DNA from: Bacteroidales bacterium
Lineage (GTDB): Bacteria > Bacteroidota > Bacteroidia > Bacteroidales > Marinilabiliaceae
Reading direction: 5' to 3'
NCBI GenBank assembly: GCA_024401365.1
Contig: JAKSLE010000001.1
Coordinates: 124,001 to 188,000, forward strand
Length of the DNA stretch: 64,000 nt
Shown here in pieces: positions 1 to 14,100 of this stretch. Position 1 is the first letter of the stretch. Each line of letters starts with the position of its first letter. A program made the position numbers and the translations under genes. The notes under the pieces were generated by a model. The model did not search any database. It saw only the letters and a list, made by a program, of their open reading frames with translations, and was not told the DNA's origin.

Positions 1-3000
1 CACAATCGTCGGTCTTGATAGTCCAACGGAATGTATTCACGCCACGGCTAAGACCTGTAACCATTGTATGGTAATCGGTAGTATCCGCGAAGTGGATAGT
101 CTTAGACGAACCGAGGTAAGTCCAGTATCCAGGCAATCTACCAGGGTTACCAGCGTTGAGGTGGTACTGATCCTCGTAGGTTACATCATTCTCACCTGCA
201 TAAGGGTCAGCCTTCTGGCAATAGATTACCACGTCGCTCTCAGTTACGCAGTTGCCATAGCTGATAGACCAGCGGAAGATATTCTCGCCGTATCCGAGGT
301 TGATAACCTCACTCTTAGCATCAGTTGTATCTACAAGTTCACCCCAACCTTGGAGGAGACGCCATCTACCCTCACCGATGCTAGGGATATTAGCATTCAT
401 GAATGTATTATCCTTACAACGGATCATATCGTCACCCGCCTTAGCCATATCAGGTATCTGGTTCCAGACGCTTACGGTATCGATGCTCTGACACTTGAAT
501 GTCTCGCCATCGTAGGTACCGATATTGTCGATTACCCAGAGGAACTTATTCTCGCCAAAGATAAGGTTACATACCTGAGTCTTAGGATCGAGAGGGTTAT
601 CGAATGACAAGTTGCCAGCCTCATCGTTGAGAGTACCAGAAACTGTCTCCCAGTGGCCCTTACCGATAATTGGCACATTAGCATCGAGGACACGACAATC
701 TGAGCAATCCTTATCGTCAGGACCTGCATCCGACCTAGTAGGAGTAAAGTTAGTCAATGTTATGCGATCGCTCTCGGTACACATACCATTTACGCTAACC
801 TTCCATTCGAGGGTTGTGCGGCCATAAGCCAAGTTGGTAATCTTGGTACGAGGAGATGTTGGGTTTTCTATCTTACCACCACCCTCGTCGACGATAGTCC
901 ATATACCCTGACCATAGGTAGGAGTCAACGCCTTGAGTTCAAATTCATTAGAACATACAGCCTCATCTGTACCTGCCTTTGGAGTATCAGGCTTATTATT
1001 CAAGATATGTACATCGTCGGAGAGGATACAAGTCAATGTATCGACATGCTCTGTACCATTCTCATCGATACCCTTATATATAGGTGTCTTCTGAGTAACC
1101 TTCCAACGGAATACGTTATCGCCCTTACCAAGGTCGACGAATGAGCGAGGATTGAACTTATCCTTGAACTCAGCCTTACCATTGATTACCTCCCATTCAC
1201 CGACACCTACTTCAGGTTTGTAAGCCTCGAGAGTTGTGTAATCCTGGCAAAGAGTCTGCAAGCCACCGGCGTGAGGAACGCTAGGCTTACCATTCACGAC
1301 AGTAACCTCATCGTAATCTGTACAACCCTTGAATGAAGTAGTCCATCTCAAGATATTCTTACCACGAGCGAGGTGAGATATGAGAGAGTTAGGATTATTC
1401 ATATCAGAGAACAAGCCGGCACTAGCACCACCCACGATACTCCAGCTACCGTGAGCATCGCCTGGGTCACTAGCCTGAAGCATAGTCTTATCGTCGCAAA
1501 TCTGCTGATCTTCACCAGCGTATGCGTTAACCCTATTGTATTCTACTATCACATCTGCAGTAGAGACGCAAGTCACAGCCTGTTTATAGATACGAGTAAC
1601 AGTCCAACGGTATCTGTTACCATCCTTATTGAATGGTATATCGCGAACCGGAGTTGAAGCCTGATCAGGGAAGAGGATTGTACCACCACCCTCGGCAACA
1701 TCCCAGTGACCACGTTCGATAAAGTCGCCCGTCTCGTCTATTGCCAATTCAGATGCCGACAAGATAGTAGCATTATTATCGCACAACTGCTGCATACCGC
1801 CTGAGATTCGGGCCTCGGTAGCCGAGTTGTTGATGATAATCACAGAATCGACAGATGGACACTCGAGGTAGTTGACTGTCCAAAGGAGGACATTTCGACC
1901 ATTACCAAGGTTACGAACCGTAGTATGAGGATCTGTTGGATCATCGAATGCGCCACGTCCGCTACCAGCCTTAATAGACCAGCGGCCGATACCTGGATTA
2001 GGGTTATTAGCTGTCAACTGTACGCTATCAGCACAGAGAGGAGCCACATCACCGGCCTCGGACTTAATGAATATGTTATTCAAAACAGTCTCATCGGATG
2101 TTGTACATTCACCATTCTTGATAACCCAACGGAATCTGTTGTGACCGAATGCCAAACCAGAAACTGTTACTGTCTGGTTCTCTGTACCATCGTTACGATA
2201 CAAAGTGATACGATCTACGAGTTCGTCATCTGGGCCTGCTGGGTTTGGATTGACGAACTGGCCGCCACCCTCGATAAGCTCCCAGTAAGCCTCGGTAAAG
2301 TACATAGGCTTATTACCAGACAAGATACTTGTAGAACCACAGACTGTGAATGGATTATCAGGGCCAGCATCAGCCTCAGTAGGCTTGTTGTTGATAACAG
2401 TAACCTGAGACTCAGAGTTACACAAGCCACCCTTCTCTGTTTCGATACGCCAGATAAGAGTATTCTCACCCTGACCGAGGTCATATACGTAGTTATCAAT
2501 GAACTTAGCCGAACCACCGCTTGCTACCTTCCAGTAACCATTACCGTATGTTGGCGAGTTAGGATTAAGTTGGAGAGTACCATCACAAGTATAGAGGGTA
2601 CCACATTCATTATCCTGACCGCAAGCCCAAGCCTTATCAGCCATATCGTTCTTAACGGTGATTGTATCGGAGCTTGAACATACACCATTAGTAATAGTAT
2701 ACAAGAATGAGTTCTCACCCTGCATGAGGTTAGTTACAACAGGGCATCGAACATTGTGAGGATCCACGCCATTTGGAACACCCTCATAAGAGAAGTCACA
2801 AGCACCAGAAATCAATCTCCACTCGACAGAACTCTGAACACGTTGGATATCGCCATTGATCTTATGGATTTCGTAAACCTTCTCCTTAGGCTCGTTACCC
2901 TGGAGATCGAATTCGTAAGAACAGATAGCGCGATCACCCACACGGTCCTCACCAGCGTAAGCCTGAGTTACCGAAAGGTTCCATATCTCGACGAAGTCAA

Positions 3001-5110
3001 CCATGACACCACTATTGTAAGTGATAGACCACTCCAATACATTCTTACCTGGTTTCAAGCCTCGGATAGTTGTACGAGGATCAGATACATCATCGAACTG
3101 ACCGCCACCCTCAGCAACTCTCCAACGACCGATACCGTTGAATGGGCCATTAGCACTAAGCTTGTATGTATTACCGCAGAGGTCGTACTTATTATCACCT
3201 GCCTCGGCAGCAGTTACACTACCGAAGGTTATCTTGACCTCATCAGAAATCTCACAACCCTTATTCCTCACTGTCCAACGGAACGTTGAAGTACCCTGTG
3301 CGAGATCCTTGACCTCAGCATCATGGTCATGGAGTTTGTCAAGGTCGAATGTACCACCACCATCAACGAGAGACCATGTACCTTCACCGAATCCAGGTGC
3401 TACTTCGATAGCTGTCATCTTAGTGTGGTTATCTGTAAGATCTGTCTGATCCTGGCCGGCAATCTCGTTGGTGTAATCTGTAACGAACTTAGGAGTATTG
3501 TTTGTTACTATGATTGTATCACGAGCAACGCACATACCATTATTAATAGTTACAGACCAAACCATATAGTTGTCGCCATGACGGAGACCGCCGACATTAG
3601 TAACAGGACTATTTGGATTACTGAATGTAAATTCGCCCTTACCAGCGACGCCAGTCCACTCACCAGTCCACAAACCTTGGACATTAGGTTCCTTTGCCCT
3701 CAACTCTGTCTGAGAAGAACAAATTGGGAAGTCCTTACCAGCATCGACCTCGAATCCATTATTAGAAATTACAAGGTCGGCATAAGAAGAACAACCACCC
3801 TCGTTGCTCATGATTGTCCAACGGAGGACATTCTTACCTCTGCCGAAGTTCTTAGCAGGAGACTTAGGATCTGTGAGGTCATCGATATCTGCATGGCCCT
3901 CAAGAACTCTCCATGTAGCATGTTCAAAGAGAGGGTTGATTGGATTACCAGTCAAGGTAGTCTCGCCATCACAAACAATCTGATCAGCCTCTACAGTTGC
4001 AGGTGTCACTGCATTGTTGGTAATGATTATTTCATCGCTACTTACACAACCCTCCTGAACAATTGACCAAGTGAACTTATTCTCACCCTGACGGAGATCT
4101 GTTACAGTTGTTGTTGCATAAGTCATATTATCGATTGAAGCAGTCTGATTTGCTACAGACCTATCATACTCCCAATATCCCTCGCAACCTTCTGGAACTC
4201 GAGAAGCGTTGAACTTGTAAGTACCATCGCACGATGTATCATCTGGGCCAGCATAAACTGTCAGTTGAGCATTGAAGATATTTACTGTTACGCTTCTGCT
4301 ACAAGCACCGTTCTTAATAGTATAGCGGAAGATGTTATCGCCCTTGGTCAAATCCTGGATTGTGAGAGTTCTCATAGAAGGATTGATTGTTGCCCCACCT
4401 GTGATACGCTCCCAAGATCCGAACTGATCGGCATGGATATTATTCTTCCACTCATTACCCTCCAACGTGATTGAAGTACCGCAGACTACGTAACGATAAG
4501 CCGATACATTGTTCTCCAACTGCTGAGTCATCATAGAAGGTATAACATCGACCTTATTATTACCATCAACGATTGTTACAACAACTGGATCTGGCTCATG
4601 GTTATCAACTTTGATTGTAGCTGTACTCTCACAATTGTTCTTTGAGATAGTCCATACCAATGTATTACCATCACCCTGATCGAGATTACTAACAACTGTA
4701 TGATAAGTGTTAGCGTTCTCGATATCTCCGTGACCATTAGTTACAGACCACAAACCTGTAGCACCCTCTGGTATAGGGGTACCCTCGATTTCAGTCTCAC
4801 CATCACAGATATAAGATGATACTACGTGAGCATCGACAATATACTTATTGTTATTTACAACAACTTTCTTAGTCAATGAACAACCACCTTGTGTAGTAGT
4901 AACTGTCCATGTGAAGATATTCTCACCCTGTGCTACATGAGTCAATGTTGCTGAAGGGCTAGTCATATCGCTGAAGTCGGCAGCACCCTGTGCGATATCC
5001 CACTTACCAGTTGTACCTGCAGGCAATGTTGCGGTCAACTTCGTATCAGGACCACAAATATTCTGTGTAGGACCCACGGTGAATGTTGGCAACTCATATA
5101 TAGTTACAGG
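1..5110 (-). repeat. Array of 19 G-x-W repeats, continuing past the window
   Basis: Nineteen units of about 70-100 residues were counted by translation. The consensus is A-x-A-G-x-D-x-x-x-C at the start, G-x-G-x-W in the middle and LxxGxNxFxWxI...C at the end. Examples are GIGRWRVAEGGG with KNVLEWSIT, and GKGHWETVSG with NKFLWVID. They are usually joined by short D-x-V-x-I-x-N-N linkers. Such repeats occur in large Bacteroidota surface proteins, but I do not assign a named family. The last unit is cut by position 1, so the true number is unknown. Confidence 0.75.
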
Positions 5111-8100
5111 AACAGCCTCTGACCATTCGCCATAACCACAAGAGTTATATCCACGAACCTTTATAACACCCTTCAAATATGACTGAGTATCATCGACACG
5201 AACCAAGATAGACGCAGTACCCTCACCAGAGACGATTTGCATACCAGAAGGCAATACCCAATCGTATGTTGTAGCGTACTTAATGACAGGTACTCTAACC
5301 GAAACATTATTATCGCCCTGACAGAACGACTCTGTAGTTTCGATATCGCCTGGCTTAACAGGGAGTCGATTTACAGAAATCAACATCTCCTGCCATTCAC
5401 TTTCTCCACAATCGTTGACAGCACGTACTCTAAGTATACCACCCTCGAATGCGTTGTCGACATCGATCATAATATTACGAGAACCTTCGCCAGAAACAAT
5501 TCTCATCATTTCGTTACCTTGGTCATCCTTAGGCAACTCCCAATCATAGTTGAGCGCGTTGTCTACAGCGGCTACAGAGTACTGAACACCCTTCTGGCCC
5601 TGACATACAACATCGTTACCCTTGATAGCCATAGGTTTCAATGTCAATGGCATTACCGCGATTGTTGAGCTCAACTCATCGGAAGAGAAATGACAACCAT
5701 TAGCATCCTCTACAGATTCAAATGTATATACGGTAGTTACATTTGGAGATACTGTAACCTCGGCCTTATATACACCAGTCTGTGAGGCGTCTTCAATCTT
5801 AGCGATAGTTCTAACATGCTTAATACCATCATCACCGACGAAGTTGTATGTCAATGAATATGGCGCTGTACCACCCTTAACTGTGAATGTCAATTGAGCG
5901 GAGTTGCCTTGACAGATAGTCTCGCTACCTGACATTGTCACAACGGGCAGATCGTGAGCGACAATCTCAACTTCACCTACTCTATCAGCTTCGATGCTAG
6001 AGCAATAACGATCGGCAACTGATATTACGCTAAGCTTGTATGTACCTGGAGCCTCAGGAGTATATACGAATGTATATGGAGTCTCATCTGTTTCGATGTT
6101 GAAGTTGTTATGACCATCAGACACTACGAAATTCCAAGGTGCTCCAGTTGTAGGAGTCAAATCGATTGTCACATCAGCAGATTCTCCATAACATACATCC
6201 CTGTTGCCATAGATATATGAAGTTGGACGAGGACGCACTGGAACAGAGACTGCATTTGTATTAAATGTACCTCTACCACATGACTCATCATCCTCATAGA
6301 GAGACACGATAGAGTACAATGCGCTCTTCTCTGGCTTAAACTCCGTTATTACATAAGGAGTCTCCTTAACATCAATAACAACATCCTTATTAGGATCGTT
6401 ATCGCGACGGATTCTAACCTTAAGTGGACGCTTAGTCAAATTCCAGTTTGTTGTCACAAGTTTCAACTCAGCATTATCGCCTTCGCAGATGTAGTAATTA
6501 TCATCTGTAGAAACTCGGCTCAATTCCACATGAGCTTCTGGCTGATATAAGATTACGGTATCAGTCAACCAACAATCGTTGTTGTAGTTGAATTCACCAT
6601 CCATCTTGCTATCATCTGTCACACGAATAGTATAGACGCCAGCCTTCAAAGAAGAATATGTCTCAGCAGAACTCTTAGTTTCCGACTTAAAGTTGTTTGG
6701 ACCTGTTACCTCGATACTATAGTTGCCATTATTTGGCACGCCACCCTCAACCTTGATTGAGAATGTACCTGTAGTACCATCGTAGCATGAGATATTTGCA
6801 CGAGAAGTCTTAATAAGCTTCAACTCAGATGGCTGAGTAATCTTGACCTTATTAGTATTATCGTAGAGGTTTGTCGCAGAATTATAGACGAAGTAATTAG
6901 CCTCAGCCCTATTTGCATCGACAACCTTAATAGTATAATAACCAGGAGCCAAACCTGTGACGTTAAGCGAAGACTTACCAGACTCAGCACCTACCACATA
7001 ACCATTCTCGTTGTAGCACTCGATTGAGTATGGGATGGTACCACCTGTAACGTCGATATCAATCATACCATTATTATCGCCATTACATGGAATAATATTA
7101 GTTGCTACGACGTACGCCTTAAGAGGCTCACTTGGCTGATGGACATGGATCAAGTCGGACTTAACCACACAATTATTCTCATCAGTAACTTCTACTCTAT
7201 AAGAGCCGAAACCAAGGCCTGAGATATGTGTCTTATCGGTTGCTATTGGAGCTGTGAAACTATCTTCACTGCTATACCACTTATAATGATAGTTTCCGTA
7301 GCCACCAGAAACAGCCACTGTAATCTCGCCTGTCTTTTCGCCATTAACAGTTACATGCTTAACATTCTTAACGGCGACACTTAAAGGTTCAGAAGGCTGA
7401 AGGATTTCTACATCCTTAACCTCAACTGGGCATCCATTAACGTCGTTTATGACAAGGCTATATACACCAGCATACAATTTATCTGCGACAGGAGCATTAT
7501 TGAATTCGGCATTAGAACCTGCCCAGTAGTATGTATACTTGCCATTAGCATCAGGTGTACCACCCTCAACTGTAACAGAGATCTTACCTGTAGGCTCACC
7601 ATAGCACTTAACATCCTCAACCTCAATCTTAGTAACTCTAAGAGCAGAATCAGGATTCTTTATACTATAGCTACGTGTTACGCTACAACCGTAAACATTA
7701 TCAGTAATGACAACTGTGTAATCACCCTGCATCAAGTTCTTCTGGATTGGAGAACCTGGAACGAGGTTAGTAGCTGGACCCGTCCATACATATGAATAAT
7801 CGCCCGAACCGCCATTCACTACAAGTTCAATCTTACCAGAAGGCATTCCATAGCACTTGACATCCTCGATATTAGCGTCAACGATGAGATTGTACTGACG
7901 GCCAAGAGCGATTGTTGTTTCAACAGAACAAGCATTTGCATCACCGTTAGCATCTACGCGACTATCAGTTACTGTCAATGTATATGTACCTGCAGTCAAA
8001 CCTGATTGACTAGCAGAAGTCTCGGCATGACCTCGGCCACCATCTGTAGCTACCCACTGATAGTTGTATGGCTTAACGCCACCTGTTACGATAACATCGA

Positions 8101-11100
8101 TACTACCATCCATCTGACCCTCGCAAGTCTCTGCATGAGGCACTGCTGTTATTTGAAGAGGAGTAGCGAACTCGAACGTCTTAGTAAGAGCGCACTTGCT
8201 GCGTCCAGCAGAAGCATCGATAACAGTAACCGTGTAAACACCACTATGCTTACTTGTCAAATTATCGACCTCGGTCTTATCCTTGAAGCCATCCTCATCA
8301 ACAGCCTCACCAGACCACAAGTAACTTAGGGTTCCTACTCCGTCAGCATTAGGCTTCCAACCACCCTTGACATTCTCTATCTTGAGAGCGCCACCAGTTC
8401 CAGTCTTGCAATCTACATCCTTAACCATAACCAGATCGAATGAGATTTCCTTTGGCTCTTCGATAACCTTAGCCTTTGAAGCCTGACAACCATTAGCATC
8501 TGTCACTGTAAGAGTATAAGTGCCTTGCTTCAAGTTGTCGATGCTACGAGAAGTAGCGTTATTGCTCCATGAATAAGCATATGGTGCAACGCCACCTGTT
8601 ACCATAGCTGTAATAGAACCGTCGGCATCACCATAACAAGTAATATCGCGGCTATTCAACTGTATGTCGATAGCAGGTGGAGCTGTTACTTGGAACTCCT
8701 TATTTATAGAGCATTTACCATCAGATACAACAACCTTGTATGTTCCAGGCTTCAGGGTTGATATACCTGGAGTATTAGCTGAGTATGAGTCAGGTCCAGA
8801 CCAAGAATAGGTGTACTTACCAGAACCACCTGTCACTCCAATATTTATAGCGCCATTATCGCCATCACTACATGTTACATGAGTGATATTGATATCATTC
8901 TGGACGAATGCCAACTCTGTAGGCAACTCGATAGTCTTAGTCACTGAACAATTGTGCGAATCGGTGAATGTGAATGAGTACTCACCACCGCGAGTTACAT
9001 TGCTCAATGTATACAACACATAGTCGCCCTTACCATCGTTGTCATTACCAGTAGTTGGAGCTGCGTCGAATACTACACGTGACAATGGACCGCTAGCCAA
9101 ATACTTATAAACGCCTGTACCACCATAAACCTTAGCTGTGATTGTATGCCTGAAATGACAATCATTCTCAGTGTCGGTCAATTCAACATCCATTGCGTCG
9201 TTAGCCTGTTCAACAATGAATGTCTCCTGAATCATACACTGGTTAGCGTTATCTGTTGCGGTAAGAGTATAAGTACCAGGAATAAGGTTGTGCAACTCTG
9301 CAGCATTATAGTTATTAGCGTCAACACTTATACCAGTCCACTGGAACTTAACATTATTAGCATCAGAGAATCCGTCGAGACGTATATTAGTAATTGCGCC
9401 ATCAGCCGCGCCAGCGCACTGTTCGTGAGTTACAGAAGCCGACAAGCCGAGAGTTGTTATATACTTAAGAGTAAACTCTTTAGTAATACTACAATTCTTA
9501 CCCTTATCAGTAATCTGAACACGATAAGTACCTTCGCCGAGAGCTGTAGCATTTTGGAGATCCTTACCGAATTCGAACTCAGACCATGTATCACCATTCT
9601 TAGTTTCCCACTTGTACTCCAAAGTGCCATCGTTGCCAGTAACCTTTATTGTCACTGCGCCATCATTGATACCGAGACAAGAAGGATGCTTGATTTCGGA
9701 AGCCACATGGAGATTAGAGATGGTGATTATCTCCTCGATAGCGCATCTATTGAGAGCTGTTGAGTTAAGATCTGAAACTGTCAACTTATATGTACCCTCT
9801 GGCAAGTTTTCGAACTTAACTTCACGAGCTGCAGCGTCATCTGTTTCTGCCACCTCGTATGCCTTAGATGCTCTATTCTCAGTACCTGTAAGAGCTACAA
9901 GGTAGTTGTTCTTTCCTGCATTTACATTACCACCAGTAATATAGAAGGAAACTACGCCATTATTACCCTCACAAGAAATTGAAGACTTCAGGTTGTTCAG
10001 AATCAACTCGGCAGGTTGCTCTATCTTGATTTCAGGGATCTCAGGATCTTTTCCTGTCTCTTCAACCATATAGAGGCACCCGTTAGCATCAGTCACCTCA
10101 ACCTTGTATGTTCTATCACCCTCAAGATTCTTGAATGTATAGTAACCAGTAGACATAACAACCACCTCGGCAGAAGAAGGCTTCATACTATCATAGAAGC
10201 GAACAGTATATGGACGAACACCGCCCTTAGCGTATACAGAAATCTGACCATCGGCAGCACCATTACACGTTGTGATATGCTTAGGAGTCAAATTGACCTC
10301 CATAATATCTGGTTCCTCGACAATAAAGGTCTCCTGACTTGTACATGTTGCGCCTGCGTAATCGCCATACTTAGTAGATACAGTGACAGTGTACTTACCA
10401 GCTGTCAAGTTTACAAGTTTAGGCGAGGTAACGGCCGATACATCTGTAGGCTCAGTATCTGTACCATCAAGTTTTTCAGAAGTCCATTTATATTCAGGCT
10501 TAGCTGTACCAGACTCCTTAACCTCGATAGAACCGGTAGCACTTCCGTGGCACATAACATCTACCTTCTCGATGAGAGTGATAATAATCTCAGGCATCTC
10601 AGTAATGCTTATTTGCTGAGAACGAGAGCAACCGTTTCTATCCTCAACAGCCACCATGTAGCTACCTGTACGCAAACCGGTAATATCGTGAGTAGCCTTA
10701 GCTGTCGTAATCTTTCCATTTGCATCAAGAGTAACGTCAGCCTTCACCTTGATAGAGCCGTTCATGAATACATCGTAGTAGTAATCACCCACTGCAATAC
10801 CGCCATCATCTACTGTAGCCTTAAGAGGTTCGCCGCCCTCGATATCTATATGGATAGTACCATTATTAGTATGAGCGCATTGAATATTAGTCTCTGTTGC
10901 ATACATTTCAAGGCGAGCATTTGGCTGACTGATTTCGAGTTTTTTACGGAACTCAACACCATTGTTATCTACAACGACTACGGTGTAGACACCAGCGACG
11001 AGGTCGGACAACTGGTGTATACCAGGCTCATTAACCTCCTTAGCCAGCTGACCATTAACTGTAATCACGTAAGGAGCCTTACCATTGTATATCTCGACAT

Positions 11101-14100
11101 CGATAGAACCTGATGCCTCGCCATAACAAAGTACATCCTTAGGATCCTTAATAATGACATCAAGAGCACCATTATCATTAATATACACTGGTTTCTTATG
11201 CTCACATCCAGAAGCGCTAGCATCAGTAATGACATACCAATACTTGCCTGCAGGCTTATCACGTACCTCGAGCACGTCACTTGCGAAAGGATTTGACTGG
11301 TCTTCGTCTGTGAACCACTTTATCTTATATGGATATTTACCGCCATCGATAGCAGAGATACGGATAGTGCCTGTTTCAGCACCAACCTTCTCAATATGCG
11401 TTACGGTATAAGAAGATGTTATCTCATCAGCTTGCTTAACTTCTATATAAGCCTCGACAGGGCAATCGAACTTATCACGTACTGTAACGTGGTATGTACC
11501 TGCCTTCAGATCTTTAGTTTGTGACTTTCGACCAGTAGCTTTCAATATAGAAGCCTCACTTGTCCACTCAACATTGAAGTAGTCGTCAGCAGTGTCATCT
11601 GTATCACTAAATGGAGTACCACCCTCAATAGTAATAGCGATAGCACCAGTAGCCTTGCCATAGCAATCGACATCTGTGACATTGATAGCGCTAATAGCGA
11701 GAGGCTCTTTAGAACCATCAACCTTAGCAGATGCGGTAACGGTACAACCATTATTAACGTCGGTAACGATAACCTGATAATTACCAGCGCTCAACTGGTT
11801 TTGATCCTTATCGCCATCGATGATACCAGTGCCATCTCCGAGCCACTTATAAGTATATCCGCCAGAGCCACCAGTAACACTTACATGGATGCTACCATTG
11901 TTTGCGCCAACACAAGTTTCAACGCCATCTGTAGCGATAATTGAGAGTTGCATAATATCACTTACATAGTATGGCTCAGTATTCTCGACTGTACAACTAC
12001 CGTTTGCATCGGTTCTCTCAGTATCTGTCACCTTAACCTTGTAGTATCCAGATACGAGTCCAGCCTGGAATGCACCATTCTGGTTATTAAGACCCGAGTG
12101 ATCTATTGGGGTTGTACAATCCTTATCCTCATAAGCAGTCCACTCATACGAGTACCTACCAGAACCACCTGATACGGAGATAGAGATTCCGCCTGTGCGG
12201 CTACCTGTACAACGGTTATTTGAGATCGAGACGTTATCGTCAATTCTCATTGGGTCGACAAATGAAACTGTACGGCTAACATTACAGCCACCATTTCGAG
12301 TTGCTGTAACAGTGTACAATCCTGAGGTCAAACCTGTCTGCGAGATTTTATCCTTAGAATTAGCTGCAGCAATAGCTGGGCCGTTCCAGTAGACATTCAC
12401 ACCCGCTGTGCCTGGAACAACTGTCGCGTCATCGAATACGATCTTCAATTCAGCATTCTTACCATCACAATCGACATCCTTGACGATATCAAGTTTGAAT
12501 TCGAGAGAACTTGCATCCTTGACTACGGCTGCCTGCTGTGCGCTACAACCATTAGCATCGGTAACTACTACGAAATATGTTCCTGCCTTAACTCCATCGA
12601 GTTTTGGAACCGTAGTAGTAACCTTATGTGTACCGAGGTTCCAGTCGTACGAATATGGAGCGACACCACCTGTGACATCTACGGTAACTTTACCAGAGTA
12701 CTCACCATAGCACTCTGTTGGAACAGGAGTTGCGGTTACGGTAAGTTTATCTGGCTCAGTAATATGCCACTTCTTGTAATAGTTATGATGTGCACCAGTA
12801 TAATCTGAGTTCTCGAAGTCGGTAACAACAAGATAGTACCAACCAGCTACTAATTCTGAAGCCACCCTTGTAGTTACGACATCATTATTAGCATTCTTCA
12901 ATTCATAAGAGGTAACGGCAGCGAAACCTTTGGGATTTTGACTTGAAGGCAACAATGTCTCCAAATCAGTATTCTCGTTAACCTTATACCAGTGGTACTT
13001 GTAGTTACCAAGACCCTTGCTGATAGTAGGATCGATCATACCATTGCTTCCGGCGTTACATGATACGTTCTGTACGTCGGCAACTATCTCTACTGCTGAA
13101 TGCAACTCGAGAGTTGAAGCTGAAGAACGACACATATTTGCGTCATAAACATCGAGAGTATATACACCTCCCTCTATGAATCCGCCAGCAATATAGCCAG
13201 AAGCAGCAGGATTGATACCTGTGCTATTATCGAGCCACTTAACCTGGCTAGGACCAGTCCAATCGAAACGATAATCGGTTACAGGCTTTGCTCCACCCGT
13301 AACGCCAGATTGCTCAGTACCAGTTGCATCCTTATAATGAACCTCCATTGTACGTTTTTCGACATCACTGATATCGCCAGCCGGTTTGAGGTAGAACTGG
13401 ATCTGAGTAGCAGCCTTAACCTCTGCGTACTGACGTTCTGAACAACCGTTCTCGTCAGTAACGGTGAGGTAGTATGTGCCAGGACGCAAATCCTTGATAT
13501 TCATATCAGAAGATGTAAATCCTGCAGGACCGCTCCATGAGAAAGTAAGTTTAGAATCATCCTCTGCTACTACAACAGGCGAAATAGCGCCATCATAAAC
13601 ATTGCCATAACATGTTTGATCCTTTATAGTCCATCTGCTAGGATTTGCATCGATACTTTGGCTATTATCGAGGTAGAAGTTGACATCCTTATAATTATAG
13701 TCAACAACCTTACCACCCTTAAGGTCTGTACCTTCATCGATTACACGTACCTTGTAGTAACCTACAGAAAGGTTTGTCAATGTAACCTTATTGTCGTAAG
13801 CAGACTTATAGTACGCAGCCAACTCTGCATCAGTGCTCAAATTTGACCAATCACCGTACTTCATATCTGTGTCATCGCCCTTAGTTGGGTAATGATACCA
13901 CTTATAGTTGAGCTTACCAGAGTTGCCAGTTGCAGAGATTACGATTCTACCATCTGCAGCGTTACTAGCGCATGATGGATCCTTCTTCTCTACTGTTTCG
14001 ATTTCGAGATCCTTTATTTCGAACTCTCTCTGGATAGAACAGTAACCATCAGAGTTGTAATCCGAAACAGTAAGGAGGTACTTACCAGGCTTAAGGTCGT

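Noticed and set aside
10016-11113. 365-codon open frame on the plus strand, and similar ones such as 18212-19234
   Set aside because: They lie opposite the giant minus-strand gene. Their translations are low-quality, and the minus strand gives clear SprB repeats at the same place. They reflect codon use in the giant gene.
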